Origin: Siderastrea radians
Taxonomy: Eukaryota > Cnidaria > Anthozoa > Scleractinia > Rhizangiidae
Reading direction: 5' to 3'
Assembly (NCBI GenBank): GCA_964017195.1
Contig: OZ024887.1
Span: forward strand, 62,832,811-62,896,810
DNA: 64,000 nucleotides
The first letter of the stretch is position 1. Each line of letters starts with the position of its first letter. Positions 1 to 48,400 of the stretch are shown piece after piece. Below the pieces are notes generated by a model. It was not told where the DNA came from. It worked only from the letters and a program-made list of their open reading frames with translations, and ran no database searches. A program made the translations under genes and the position numbers.

Positions 1-327
1 TAAATAAAAAAATAAAAAAATAAATAACAGTAATTTTTTGTTCAACATCTTTCATCAGAAAGCAAGGATTATTGTAGGGTTTTCACCACAGACTCAAAAC
101 TTAAAAAGAATCACCTAAACGAATGCAAGTTTAAGCTTTTAGCCAGGTCCACATCTTGGCGTTCTTTTGGAAAAAACCTTGAAACTGAATACATTTAATG
201 TTTAATAAAGTTGTCAACAAACTTGACAAAAAATGTGCAGTCATATTTGGGCTGTGTTACAGTTGGCAATGAATGTCTTCGTTATTGCTCACTCGGGAGT
301 GGTATTCTATTTTAATTATTCCAACAG

Positions 328-35086
<34,759 letters not shown>

Positions 35087-35500
35087 ATCGTCCCCTGCGA
35101 CGGAAAACCAATTACAGATTAAAGAAAATGCATCAATTCTATTATATGGAATTTAATTCAAAGTATAATATATTAACAGAGTAATATAATTATAATAATT
35201 TGATATATCGCTATAATATCAGAATTTGGTTAATACAATAAATTGTTGAATCATCACGTTCAATATTGACAATACTTGGGTAAATCTAATGTAATGTAAC
35301 CTCATTATTTCATTTTCGCGTAAAAATCACCACTTGTTTAGAATGATAATGAAGTTCAATTCGTCTAATGTAAATCAACGTTAAAATAAGCTCGAGGAAT
35401 CGGTCGAAGGTTTTGAGTTTTCAGTAATGCCTTTAACCCTTTTTTTTTCCTTGTGAGACTATTTTCCAGACTTTCTGTGTGGGAAGAGTGAGATATAAGC
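35087..35500. other. Presumed 3' UTR and start of intergenic DNA
   Basis: AT-rich sequence downstream of the gene 1 stop. No coding frame of interest is seen. Confidence 0.5.
35237..35242 (+). terminator. Candidate poly(A) signal of ferlin gene 1
   Basis: The first canonical AATAAA after the stop codon lies 151 nt downstream in an AT-rich stretch. It is a reasonable cleavage signal, but no transcript evidence is available and later hexamers exist. Confidence 0.5.
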
Positions 35501-35502
35501 AA

Positions 35503-36030
35503 CACCATCAGAACCTACTGCGCAGTAGCTTTCATTTGACCATTTTTTAGGATTTCACACTTGAGGGTTTCATCACAGACTTAAGAGTAGAACCACCTTG
35601 AAAAGCCTAATAAACAGTACCACAAGAAAGTACTGCTCATTTGAATGGTTCCACTTTAGGATTTCACCCACAGATTCAAAGGTTAGAACTGACTTGTACA
35701 GCGTATTAACAGTGCTAAAGGAAAGTGCTGCCTAGTGTCTTTTATTTGAATGGTCGCACTTTGGGATTTCATCCATGGACTCGTTGATGCCTTTTGCGTT
35801 TTCATCACTTGTTCAAACGCTCAAGTGACGAGAGTAAAGAAAGTGATCACCAAGGATAACATGTCTTGATATTTAGACAAATTGCCCTCTCTAGTTCTAT
35901 GAGAAATGTATAAAGAACGGTGAGGAGAATATGCATTTTTATATCAGGGTTAAAACCACCGTGTACAGAGAAAAATAGTTACACAAGAAGCTGGAGAGCT
36001 TTCATTTGAATGGTCGAACCTCAGTGGTAA
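35503..36030. repeat. Degenerate minisatellite, unit about 110 bp
   Basis: The block 'TTGAATGG...CACTTTAGGATTTCA(C/T)CCA...GACTC' followed by 'ACAGTACCACAAGAAAGTACTGC' recurs about four times (near 35550, 35650, 35760 and 36000). A related stretch lies in gene 1 at 6711-6930 and a fragment at about 80-110. It has diverged and contains no gene. Part of it (35820-35957) is shared with a dispersed repeat. Confidence 0.65.
35820..35957. repeat. Dispersed repeat G, copy 3
   Basis: Contains AAAGTGATCACCAAGGATAA, ATGTCTTGATATTTAGACAA and ATATGCATTTTTATATCAGG. Confidence 0.7.
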
Positions 36031-38228
36031 GAATTTTGCATTACTTGATGCTAGGTTCAAGGATGAAAAGGGTTACGATAATGATATAGTTTCGGAAATG
36101 AATGAAAAAATGAGTGAATGTAAAATATTACTTTGGGAATGAATGTAAAATATTGCTTGAACGTTTCGTCGCTGGCGATGAAAAAAAAGATTCTTTCTTG
36201 ACCAACAAGAGAGGCGGGGCATTGAAGAACGCCGAAGTTTTCCCGGTAACATTTCAAACTGATCTTGACAACATTTGGAACTTAATATTTGCATTGGACG
36301 AGCGTTGAACTGTTAAGGCATAAGACGTAGGTTCCTCTCTACCGTTGGTAGAGAGAATTAGTGATGGCCTAAATATATAAGTAATAGGGCATTCACTTTG
36401 AAAAATTTACGTTGTTAGGTAGAAAAATTTAATACAGTGCAATCATCAGTCGTGGGACGGAACGTGTTCTCATAGATCATTATTAAACCTATCTTAGAAT
36501 GAGTTAGCTACGCACCAGTTTGTGCCTTGCAAATAAAAAAGCTTTATTAAGTTAATTTACGTGATTTGATCTCCTGTTTATTTTGCTATCACAAAAATGT
36601 AATTTATTTTTGTTTTGTTTTTGTTGTCACATTATGATTGAGAATTGTGCCCGATGTTTGTGTATACACCTTTACACGTACACCGCGTTTAATTACAAAA
36701 TTGTGATCATTTTTTGCCTCACAGAACTCGTTTAGAGTACTTTAAAAGAATAAACATCTAAAAATATAGCAATTTAGGTATTTTCGCTATTTTCGCTGTA
36801 GTAATATTTGAAGTTGATGCCACGATAAAATGAAGCAAACTTCAATAAATGGGAAATATCTTCTCGACATCTTGTTGTTGCTTTTTGCTTTCTTCAAGAG
36901 ATAACTTTCAAGGCTTGCTTAATCTAAGGGGAAATGTTGATTGGTTCTCCATAAAAACACAACTTAGGTTACGACGTGTCGTCTTATCTGAGCACCAGAA
37001 CAATTAATGACGTAGTCGCTTCGTAATATTTCGGAGCTGAGGTAAGACGACCATGTCCATTCAATGTAATGAGTAATGAGGCGAAACAACAAATTGAAAT
37101 TGAATATTTCGGCACAAGATCGGAAGCCCGGAAGAATTTTCGAACTTCATCAGTGCGGTTCTGTTATAGACCTCGCTCAAACTTACCCCCTATAATTAGT
37201 CAAAATGGCTGCCATTTGAGTAAAGAAATTCAGGGTTGCCCCTACGTCTACTATAAATGCCAGATAGAAGTTTATGCCCTGGCAACGAGGAATAGACACG
37301 TAAGACACTTCCTAAGGGAGACAAAGCCTCGTGGGGGGAATAATAACTGTCAAAATGCCTTATTTTGTCTTCCTTGGTGACGGTCTTCATCTTGTTGGCA
37401 GGGAATGATCGTTGTTGTATCAGTGTCAAGACATCTGAAAAAATGTCAAGGAAGACAAAATCTGTGGACTTAGAGATGCCTTTGTTTGGCCTCCTTCGTA
37501 GACTTTACAAAACTTGTAATTCTATTTCCTATTTGGGTAGCAAGGTGGCACTAGATCCCAACGCACCTGGCGATTAAATGAATAAGTTTTCAGTATACAA
37601 ATAATGGAAGCCCCTCGCAGATATGTACGCATTTTCGCAGTTCACGCACTCTACACTAAGCCTCTACGCGATGACAGAATTGTGTCTAAAAGTAATTCAA
37701 TGATTCGACTAAACGGTGAGGAATGACTATTTACTTACGATTGTCGCATACTACGGATGTTGATCGTAAAGTGCTATTAATCTATTTCTTGTAAATAGCA
37801 CTCTAGTCCCTTCGCTCGTTCTCGCCCTTTGTTACCTTCGCCCTTTCCCCTTCTAGAGAGCCTGTTCACAGGCTAGCCTGTCGAGTGCGACAAGATAACA
37901 CTTATCTTAAACTCCTAGAGAGAACTACGGAGCATAAACTATGAGGTTTTCAATAGTGTTCACACTGAAAGGAAATGGAGTATCTCTTAAACGTTTTGCA
38001 GAGAGAGGTAAGGAACATGGAAATTGGATATGAGTTTCGCAGGAGCGTGCTGCCGAAAAGCAGGGTCTTCCTGAAAAATCACTTTTAGGTATTTCAACCA
38101 CAGAATCATGAGATGTATTAACTTTGCATGACGGAAGAACTGGCTCTCGGTAAGAAAAAAAATTGGGTCGGTTGTGGTTATTTTCTCCAATTAGCGGCAA
38201 ATTTAAGGAAGTAAAGACACAGAACTCA

Positions 38229-38415
38229 CCCTCAATACCCCGTACGTGGACTTGGAGTTGACCAATATCATTTAGGGTGTACGTCATGTTGTTTCCGAGC
38301 ACCGGCTGTTGTGTCGGCTCAAGCGGCGTTTCCTCGATCGTATAACGCCCTGAATTCAAATTTAAGGTTGCGTCATTTGTAGCGAAATACCACCAAGTGT
38401 GAGCTTCAAGTTCTT
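38229..38415 (-). CDS. Weak candidate exon of unknown gene, minus strand
   Basis: A minus-strand frame opens after a TGA and reads ...HTWWYFATNDATLN... to ...QLQVHVRGIEG, then meets a good GGTGAGT donor. No acceptor or neighbouring exon is convincing and I recognise no family. The composition looks protein-like, but chance is a real possibility. Confidence 0.2.
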
Positions 38416-39377
38416 GTCAACGCTTTGATGAAGGTGGACAGAAAGTCACCGAAAATTTAGCAAAAGAAAGCAGATGTGATAAACCTATTTTCCACATGAG
38501 TTAAATATCATTTAAGATGTATTAAAACTGTTTTAAACGCAACTATAGTCGTGCGGCGAGCAACCGCTGACCAAATGAACAATGGCATTCGAGAAAATCA
38601 TTAAAATAAAATAAAATAAAAAAAACGCAAGTGACCGCCCTAGAATTACGGGAAATTAGGCTTTAAATTCCTTTTAACTAACCAGCTTAAAAAAAAATCA
38701 CGTAACGGAAAACAGACGGTACCACCTGGTTTGCGAAGAAGATAAAATAAAAAGAATGCTAATAGTATGAATTTGAGAATATTGTAAACAGACCACCTCC
38801 TACAATGAAATGAATTGATAATCTATATTGTTTATTCAACTCCCACTCAACTGGGAATGAACAAAGGTTCCGAGCAAATGTTCGGAATGAACAAACGGTG
38901 GTATGAAATACATCTTTGTGCATTTTGTAGCTGTCCTCTGCAAAGCATATGAAAATACCTTGCCGAATTTTTGGTTTTATCGGAGAACGTGAACTCAGTT
39001 GACGTATTTGCAATATTTTGGACTGATATTTTTAGCTGTGTAACAGTTTTGACACTGATAGAAAATCTGATTGGATCAGATAATTGTAAGATGCTTGCAA
39101 GAATAAAAACTTTTTTTAGGGTGAGGATTATATAAAAATTTAGATATCGAAGACTTGTTCATACAGTTTTTGCTTTGTTTTGATTGTTATTGTTCAAACA
39201 CGGTCGGCTGGGAAAGACCACATGAAATAATATAGCCCAAAATTACCGCCCTATCTCGGAATATTTAAAAATTGTTAAATGTGAAATGTTATCAGCTCCT
39301 TTTGTTTTGGTTCTAAAGGAGCAACAATTGTTCGTTACATACACCTGTTAACAAATTCAAGTTTTGCTTTCTTTCAG

Positions 39378-39403
39378 TTGCCTCCCAGCTGCGTTTTTAT
39401 GTG
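39378..39403 (+). other. Weak 26-nt microexon-like signal
   Basis: A strong TTTCTTTCAG acceptor is followed 26 nt later by GTGGTAAGTAAG. It could be a 5' UTR exon of gene 2, a late alternative exon of gene 1, or chance. Confidence 0.15.
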
Positions 39404-42041
39404 GTAAGTAAGTTACGCTGAGTAAGGCAACTGTCGCCGTATTCGGGCGGCAAGACGACACGCTTGTCGCTCAGGGTTTTCCTCACCATTTTGTTGGTCT
39501 CCTAACATCAGTCTCTATTTATTTATACATCTGGGTGAAGGTAGACAATGCAAAGCAAAGAAGGTTGTTGACTAACAAAACTCATAACAACAGACCTGGT
39601 TTAAACAGCAGCGTCCAATGTGCCACAGCGCGCCTCCTTGACTGTCATTTTCGAACAATTTACCACATCAGGAAACATATCAGTTTTACCTAGTAGAACG
39701 ACTGAAAAATTATAAGAAAAAATTGAGCTTATTATAAATGATCGTAATTTTGAATTATGCTGTCAATTCAAAAGAAATTTTATTCGGAAGGCGAATTGTT
39801 AACATGACAACGGAATTATTTGAAGAGAATTAGCAAAATGCCTTCTTACTACAATTATGATTATCCTGTCACCTGAAATGGTGATTTTGATCCAGTCTTT
39901 ATAAATTTCAAACACACACAGGAAGTTGCTTTAAAGTAAAACGCGGGCAATGAAAGTATCTGATCGAGGAAGAAGTTCTACCGCCATTTGAAGAATTTCC
40001 TGGGTATTTGTATTTTTAAAGGTAAGGTTATGTTAAATTGGAAGACAGAAAAATTAAATTCAAAGCGAAAGGGTATTAACTTATGCCCTGCATTCAACAT
40101 GTGCTTGTGAAACTCGAAGTATGTAATGTATTGTTAGATATTATGACTTTCCTTAATACTTTTGTATACAAAGTCAGAGACTGGAGACTATAACTGTTGG
40201 TTGTATATTTCCGCTATTTGAAAGCACCCTGCGTAAAGAGTCACGGCAATTTTATTTGAATATTTAAGTTTGTAATAATGCCATTTAAATGTTTAGCGGA
40301 AGATGCTTGACGGAAAATGTACCGCGTTTACTTGTTTGTTTCTCGGAATCGTACAAATTTCTTTCTAATTAAAACTCTTTTTTTTTCTTGTTTAAACCCC
40401 GATGAAACGAGAGCAAGAGTTACCGCGAGTTTCCAAAATGCAAACTCTCACTTTCGTTTGACCGATCACTCTTGTGCCGTCTCGTCAACTCTCGTGCGTT
40501 CTCGAAGGTTTTTCAAACATCTCACTTTTGTTAGCTATAGGTTCGTCAGTTAGATTCTTAACTCTCAACTCTGTTGCACTCTCGAATAGCTTAAACTCAG
40601 TAACCTCAACACATGTTAACTCGCCCTCTCTGTATTCCTTATCTTAAGGGACAATCGATTCGACTTCATTTTTTTTTTTTTGAGAAGACAGTGGAAGACA
40701 GTGGACAGAAGATACATAGTACAATAATAGAATCCGGCTTAAATTAAACAGATTAAAGGGGTGACTATCACTTCCTTTTCGCCTTCTTCACTTCACATAT
40801 CTTCAAATACATTCGGTTTGTTTCAAGTGATTTGAATTTACGGCTTTTATCGTCTATTGACTGTATTTATCTCGGGGCTGATTCACGTAGATAAATTCAA
40901 TAATTCAATTGGGCTCATTTCTCCCCGCGAATTGCTTCAGGCAATACAAACATGAAGAAGGAGCGCCATAGAAAATAACAACCGTTTATACGATTCTTGG
41001 GGGTCGTTTGTTCTTGTACTGATTTTAGCCGAGGAGATAAGCTGTTAGTTTAATGCTCGCTGTAGCTACAAAGTGAAACTAGAGAGTATTCAACATTGAG
41101 TTAAGCTAGCTCTTGGATTGTCTGGGATTAAAAAATAAATTTCGAAACAATTTAGCGAATTTGAAGGTTGCATGTAAAAATTACTAAATGTGAAATATTG
41201 AAGAAACTTTCAGAAATGTTAAAATACCTCGCTAAATTATAATTGATAGTATTGCTTTAATTATTATTCTAATGACTTTGCGTGGGTTTTGTTTCTGCTA
41301 TTTTCCCGCATTTCGCAGTTTTCTTGAGTGACCCATGGAATATCGCAAACATTTTACCCGGTTCCAACATTTTAACTGCCAATTTTGCATGATTTTCGGT
41401 AATTCTTTGCCCCGGCAATCACATGGGGAATATTGTCCTTGACAAGTGTTTTCGTTAGAATTTTTATTTGAAACATTTTCTTGTTTGACAAGTTTTAATT
41501 TGTTTACGTACGGAGACTGGAAACAAATTACTAGCTTTCATTTAAACGGCCGATTTCTCCTCCCGGTTAGACTGCTCGCAGTCTTTATCATGCAAAAGCA
41601 AAAGGTAAAAGAACAGAAAGTATAATCAGGCGACTTTTCCCGGCCTTAAGTGTACCTTCAGATTGGAGTCGAAACCAAGAACCCAGGTGCTGTGCTGACT
41701 ATTGGCAATTGAATATTCAGTCCACAGTTTTCTTCCAGGATCACCTTTTGTAGCGTTTTAGCATGGCTCTCCCTCAATGCTTGATTAAAAAAGCTGATGT
41801 TTTAGATGCTGGAGCAATTTATGCTTTTGTGATGATCACCTTTTATTTCACTTTATGCCCCATAATCACCCATAATCAGGTAAATATTCACTAATATATA
41901 AAACATTCATTTCGACTTCAGGATTGTAGTTGCTCATCTACTCTCACTGATCCTGACCGTGAATCCTCTGAGATCTAGATTTCATTGTTTTAAATCTTTT
42001 AATGAAGAGTTCTTGCACTGTCTGTATTAAAGCTTATGTAG

Positions 42042-42175
42042 CTGGGGTTGGATTCACGAAGCCCTCCTAAGATAAGTTGTGTCCTTTGCTTTGTCGGAAA
42101 ACAAAAGCCTAGTTTTATAGAAACAACAGTTAGGATTCATCTTAAATTAGGACAGCTTTGTGAATCCTGCCCCTG
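42042..42175 (-). mobile_element. GGGGC-type MITE, copy 3
   Basis: About 134 bp with inverted ends (GGGGTTGGATTCACGAA and TTTGTGAATCCTGCCCC). It is an inverted relative of the copies at 6581-6710 and 20605-20735. It ends 35 bp before the start codon of ferlin gene 2, so it may lie in the promoter or 5' UTR. Confidence 0.75.
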
Positions 42176-42209
42176 GTTTATAACCTGTAGGTGTAATTGA
42201 CAAGTTGAT

Positions 42210-42439
42210 ATGGAAGGTGGGGAAGCTCCTGCTCCCACTCCTGCTCCTCGCCCGCCCACCCCAGCAGCTCCCCCGCCCGCTCCGCCACCTGCTCCACCTA
42301 CGCCAGAGCCAACTCCGGAGCCTCCGGAGAGAGCAGTCACTCCAGAACCTGAACGCAAAGCAGAGCCTCCACCACCGCCTAAAACCAAGGATGAAAAGCA
42401 AGAGGCCCAAGAACCACCCGCTGGTGGAATTCCTGAAAA
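42210..42439 (+). CDS. Ferlin gene 2, exon 1 (start, proline-rich)
   Basis: The first 230 nt encode MEGGEAPAPTPAPRPPTPAA and further Pro, Ala and Glu-rich residues, then KTKDEKQEAQEPPAGG. It ends in phase 2 before GTGAGT. The start is chosen from the good context and the upstream in-frame stop. A weak acceptor at 42203-42204 would allow extension to an upstream exon without meeting that stop. Confidence 0.75.
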
Positions 42440-45400
42440 GTGAGTGATGTAAATTTAACTTGTAAAGTAGCAAGCAGATGAAGTGTATTCATCGTTAGTG
42501 AAAGACGATAATGTTCAAAGGGACAACAACCATAAACAATCGTTTATTGTTTTAACAACCAAACACCATAGGTCAAGGCTTGAAGAAATTGGACTTCCCT
42601 CTTACCCTTTAGGTAAGCTTCTTTTGCATTGTTCTTGGCCAGAGTGCAATGGTCAAGTTTCTAAATTTTGTTTTGGTTGATAGCTTTTTATCCAGCAAAT
42701 GGCTTGCCTTCGGGCAACAAGCACAAAAAAGATACTTTTCCGACATTGTAATGTGTTTGCCCTGGATGGATGAGAATCTTTTACGAGCCTGAATGATGAA
42801 TTTTAAATGCTTCTACTGATCACAGTTGTAGTTTGGCTATGTTTGAGGCAAAAAGGAGGACAAATTATACAAAAAAGTTTATCAGGTTTCATGACCACTG
42901 ACGTTTATTACCTAACTGACAGAAATAATGCTGCTTGTTTTTTAAGAGCGCCTGAAAAACCATCTGGCACTGAAGACATGTTAGCAAGAAGTGAAGCCAG
43001 GAAAAAGCTGCCTGATAAAAATCTTGATTTCCAGGTTTGCTATTTTATCTGTTACATTTGATGGATTATAAGGTGAAATATTTAGGGCTCCCTAATACTA
43101 TATTTGTATTTACCCTGCCGACTCTTAAGCCATAAGATTCTCGATGTGTTTTTCTTTCGTAATCAGTTACACCGGCATTTCCTTTTGGAAAGAGGGTTAC
43201 TGTAAGACCTCAGGGGCAATCAGTTATAGTAATATCTGTAAACAATCTGCACAAGAACATTAAAACATTTTACTAAACTCAGTAACCCATTCACTCCAAC
43301 CGTTTAAAAAAAACACAGTTTTAAGGCAATGATGCCGTAATTTGGCTCCTGTCTGCTCAAATCTCGGTCCAAACGTCTATAACGTCTATAACTTTCCCCC
43401 ATTTCCGAGGTTGTTTGGCAAGTTTGATCCTGGGCATGCGCACAATTCACAATTTTGTCATTTCATTAACCTCTCAAGAGTGTCAATTCAACTGCTGTCT
43501 TCTTTATTACAAGTAAATATAAATATTAGAACTAGTGTAGGTGCAAATGTCACCCCACACCCTTTCAACTCAAAATGAGTTTGAACTCATTGTTCTCATC
43601 CTTTCTTTGTTTTTGCTTTGTTAGGTCAGAGTAAGAATTATTGAGGGTCGTCAACTCGCAGGTGCTAACATCAGTCCAGTGGTCCGAGTCACCATCGACA
43701 ACCAGACTCGGCAAACCAAGGTCATCAAGTCAACCAACAAACCATTTTATGACGAGGTTTGTAAAACGTGTGTTGCATAATGTGTACTAAATGGAAGAGG
43801 GTTATTTTCTTTATTTACGTGTTTTTAACCGAGTGCGAGAGCCCTACTGGGTGAATATTGCCCTGAGGTCTCTCTGGTGCTGAGTGAGCGAAGCAAGGTC
43901 CGTACGAGAAAGACTGACGGCAATATTCTCCCAGTACAGTCCCGAGCTAGTGAGAGTTAATAAGAAGTTTATTATATGGCTGTGCCTAGCACTTAACTGC
44001 TTGAAAAGTAAGCCGTGGCGGATTGGGATGAATGAAACAGTTTACCGGAAAGCGTTCAAACTCAGCGGTTTTAGTTGCACACAAAAAATTATATCGCACA
44101 AGAAAATGTAAAAACTTTCAAAGAAACTGTCTCTTTTCATTTAACTTCAAATCATTCGAACTATTTGAATTCAATGTACTTTTACATGCATTTTCTATAT
44201 TCCCGCTTTACTAGCCGGGCATTAATATCGCTCATAACGCCCGTTGGCTCTAGCCATATAATAAAAGAAAATAACCCATAATTGAGGTCCAGAAGTACGT
44301 TGTGCTGTACGGCCGAATTGGATGCATAAGCCATACCCAAATGCATTCAGTAGATTTCGGAACCAGGATGTACTGCCAAGGACACATTTCATATTCTACA
44401 TCTAACTATTATAAACCTTCCCAATTTTAGGTCAAAACGGCTCCCCTTTTTCAGACAAAGAGTTCAGTTAAGGATAGCTAATTAAAACATACCGGTATTT
44501 TTAAGAACAATCCTTTGAACTGCAGGAAACAATGTTTAACCTTGTGCATTTTTGTCTTTACAGGTGTTTTTCTTCAATTTTAATGTGACACCACACAAAC
44601 TGTTTGATGCTCAGGCCTTATTTGAGGTACAATATGGTACATTTTTCTACAGAAATTTAATTATTTAAAGTCTGTCACTAATCAGAAAGATTTAATGCAA
44701 AATTCATGCGCAAGTTACCATAAAAAGGAAAATTTTGGACGTTTTGAGTAGAAAAAAGAATTTGTTACGCGAGAGGAGGCCATTACTTACGTCTTTTAGC
44801 GTGTATTTACTTTTTTCGGGCAGGTTTTTATAATTATAAGAGAGAGAGAGAGAGTATCGCGTGTACGACAAGTAACTAAGCATTACGACAAGCATTACTA
44901 CTTGTCGTAAATGTCCTGCGTCGTGCATTGGGGAAACTGGGCGTAGGTTGGATGACAAATTCTGGGAACACCTCAACACAGAACAAAGAAGGACAAATCG
45001 GACTCCTCCCTTGGGAAAGTACTTTTTTCCTACCTGGTACACAACAAACGACAAGTTGATAGGTATGGTGAGGATAGGTGTTCGCATCACCACGGAGAGA
45101 CATAACTACTACAGCCCTCAATATATATTTTTTTGGTGTCTCTATTTTCATGGACCTCGACGTCGTCTCTGTCTATAGAAACGCTCAAAAAGAACTTGGC
45201 CGACATCTTGACCACACGGTTGGTCAATAACGCATATATATTGCGGCTTTTTCTATCTGAATAAGACGAGGAACTCTGTTTACGGTAACGGCACTGATTA
45301 GGGGACAGCAATCCCAAAACATGCGTAAATTCAAGACATTTTAGGATGAAGTTAACTCTGTTTGTTTTAAATCAACAGTGTAAGTAGCGCTATGCATAAT

Positions 45401-48400
45401 CTAAAACTCTTAATATACTGAACACTCTTGCTATCTCAGGGGATGAGTTCGTGGTGGTTCGACATAGCGACAGTGGTGTTTACTTTCATATTTTTTAAAC
45501 AAAACTGAACTGCAACTGTATGATCAAGTCACCAGTACTGGCGCTCGCAGAGTCTGCTCTGTAGGTCTCTATAAACAATTTTGGTCTTCCGTACTGTTTC
45601 TTACTTCTGTCAATTCAGCAAGCATGGTGGCCAACATTTGTAGGGTACTCTTTTGCAAAGTTGTTTTCCAGATGTTATTCGTAGTTATGTAGGTCGAATA
45701 TAAGAAAGATTTATTTATTTTGTCCAAGGTAATGAAAGATTCCATAAAACTGATTTTGAGGCGCTCAGTAGGTACTGACTAAAAATAGTTTAAGCTATTC
45801 CAAGGAAAGATGGTTTGAGATGAAGTCTTCAGAGTGAGAAGGCCGGGTGTCTAGTGTATTAACTTTGTATAAAGAAGTGGCGATGAGTAGAGGTGGGCTT
45901 ATGTCCGATATTAGAATAATTTGATTGTTTCTCTTTGTAATCACTGGATGGGGATGTAAGCCGGGATAAGTGATGTAAGTGACGAGGGCGGGAGGGGGGG
46001 GGGGGGTGTTGGAGGCGCAGACAGAATTTTGTGCCATTACTCATGATATTATAATTTTTTAAGGTATTCAATTCCAAGAAACTGAGATCAAATGCTATGG
46101 TGGGGAGTTTCCAGGTGAGTTGCTTAGGGGTGAGGCTAGGGTTATGATAACAAATTATAAGTAATGAAGAAAATCAATATTTTCAAAGGAACGTTCTTTA
46201 AAAAAGGTGTTAACACGGGAACGATCAATTCAGGTGCGATACATCGTTTCATTGCATCATAGCCTAGGTAAACAAAGAGTGAGAGGTATAAAGTTTAACA
46301 CGCTAAGAAGCCAATCCAGTTAAATAAAGTTGCATTAATCTGCAAACATTGACTAAAGTTTAAATGAATTTGTATAAATTTTCATATATGTGTGGTTTTT
46401 ACATAAGGACGAAAATTTGTCTCTGCAAACTGAGTTGCAGAGGTAAATTGGTTACCGTTGAGAAATTCGCTTTGATGAATGGCTAAATCAATGCTCCAAA
46501 CGTCAGCTTTTGAGTTTCTCTTCGGTGGGCAGTTTACCTTATCATTTGACTCATTAGTTGATAAATCTATTTTTTGTGTGTGTGTTTCGTTTCTCCACCG
46601 ACCCAGCACCACAGTTTCATTGAACACTAAGCCATTTATGCCTACATTCATGTAATATTTGACATGGATTTGTCTACATTTACATACTCAGTGCATGATT
46701 TCACATGCACATACACCATCAAAATTTACCCTTGTTTTATTTGAGTCGGGGCGGTTATCAGTTGAGCGTCGAAAGTTCAGCTTGTAAAATAAAAGGCTTT
46801 CGTTTAAGTCTTTTTTTCTCTTATCTTGCAGTGTGATGTTGGATTTTTCTATGATGAACCTTGTGAGTTTTTTTGTCCCATTCTGTTGTCTGTAAGCATG
46901 TTCGCCTAAAGTTTTTGTTTTTTGTTTAAGGGAAATTTTATATCGCCAAGCGGTCATGTCGTATTATGTTTGTTACAAGATCTCTCAGGAACCCTGTGTT
47001 CTGGTGGCCCTTCGTTTATTATATACAAACGAATACGTGAATCAAAATGTTTCCCGTCAATTTTCCAAATATTTCGGACTATTTCTGGAAAGCTCTCTAA
47101 TAATTCCCAAACATTGTCGAAAGGTAACGGAAAAAAATTGATCATTTTTCTCAAACTTTTCCCAAGTTAGTCCAAATTTATTGAAGATTACCAGCGAGCA
47201 TCACAGGTAACCAAAGTGTTTGTCTGGAACTGAATCACGATGGCCACAGTAAATAATCGCCAGAGTTTGAGCTGGAAAAAGCCTTTAGCTACCTATTATG
47301 TGCGTTCTGTATTCTGACCGCTTCTCCAAGCTTCTGAAGGCGTTTGGGGGGATTTTCTGGTTTGTCGAAGGGCCAACTGGCGATCACTTTCGATCAAAAT
47401 TTCAGATTCCAAAAAATTCCCATAATACGCTATGGTTAACTGTTAGGAGATCTTAAGATGCGTGCCAGTCTCCCCTCGGACACACTGGCTAGCGGGGCGT
47501 GTTCTTACCATGGTTGTGCTGAACGTTTGCTCCAAAGTCTTTCTGTTACTGTTACGGTATCTAATAGAGGTACTTGTTCTTTTTCAGCACATGCTGTTAT
47601 AAGGAAGTGGATTCTGTTATCTGATCCTGAGGATAAAATGGCAGGAGCAAAGGTAATTGAAAATTCAAGTTAAAGAAAAAAAATCGTTGCCCCAGCTTAA
47701 ATTGATAGTTTCTACAAATTTCATGGATTTGAAACTGAACTGGCATACTTTCTTATATGATACTTGTGAACTCTGAAGTGAAAACCTTACAAAATAATTG
47801 CATTTTACACTACGGTTAATTGCAACGAAAATTAGCGCACCCTTAAAACAGAAACAACCAAACAAACTATGTTGCAATCCACCAATCACTTGAAAGTAGA
47901 GCCCTCTTAACACACGTACGCAAACTTTTTTCTTAGCTGAGAAGCTAAGTCGTGTTCTCTGAGTTACTGTATGAATTGCAGTGATCATGTTTTGAATGTC
48001 AAAGGTCATGCACATGACAATAAAAAAATACGTAGTGGGATTCTTTGAAACTTGCTTAAATTGAAATGTTAATACCAAGTTAAGGCAAATTGAATTTCTT
48101 CGTTCTTTCAGTCACAGTTAATGTAACTGCATACCATTTATTCTTATACATAATTTGCATTGTTTTGTTGAGAAGCAATGGTTATTCAGTAATTGTTTTA
48201 CCTTTTAAGTATAACTGAACTTCATTGCAGGGTTACTTGAAGGTTACTGTGATGGTTCTTGGACCTGGTGATGAAGCTCCAGTAAGTTGAAATGAAAGTT
48301 ATATTTTTATTTAGCATTTTTGTCATACAGTCTAGTGGCAAGTGCCACGAACATTTGACCTGATTTAACGGTCACTGATTTGATAACTGGTCTATTCTTA

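Larger units (their letters stand above)
36031..42040. other. Intergenic DNA between the two ferlin genes
   Basis: I read both strands for ferlin C2A exons and found none. Only short chance frames are present. Two weak exon candidates are recorded separately (38229-38415 on the minus strand and 39378-39403 on the plus strand). An inverted repeat (TTTTGTCTTCCTTG and CAAGGAAGACAAAA) is at about 37362-37463. Gene 2 regulatory sequence should be here, but no specific element can be named. Confidence 0.5.

Noticed and set aside
37069..37577. Two overlapping plus-strand frames (103 and 70 codons) considered as C2A or a first exon of gene 2
   Set aside because: No C2-like motif (no DPY-type or Asp loops), no matching splice phases, and part is an inverted repeat.
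42137..42473. Gly/Ser- and Trp/Arg-rich minus-strand frames opposite gene 2 exon 1
   Set aside because: They are antisense translations of the proline-rich exon; the plus-strand frame joins correctly to the C2B exons.
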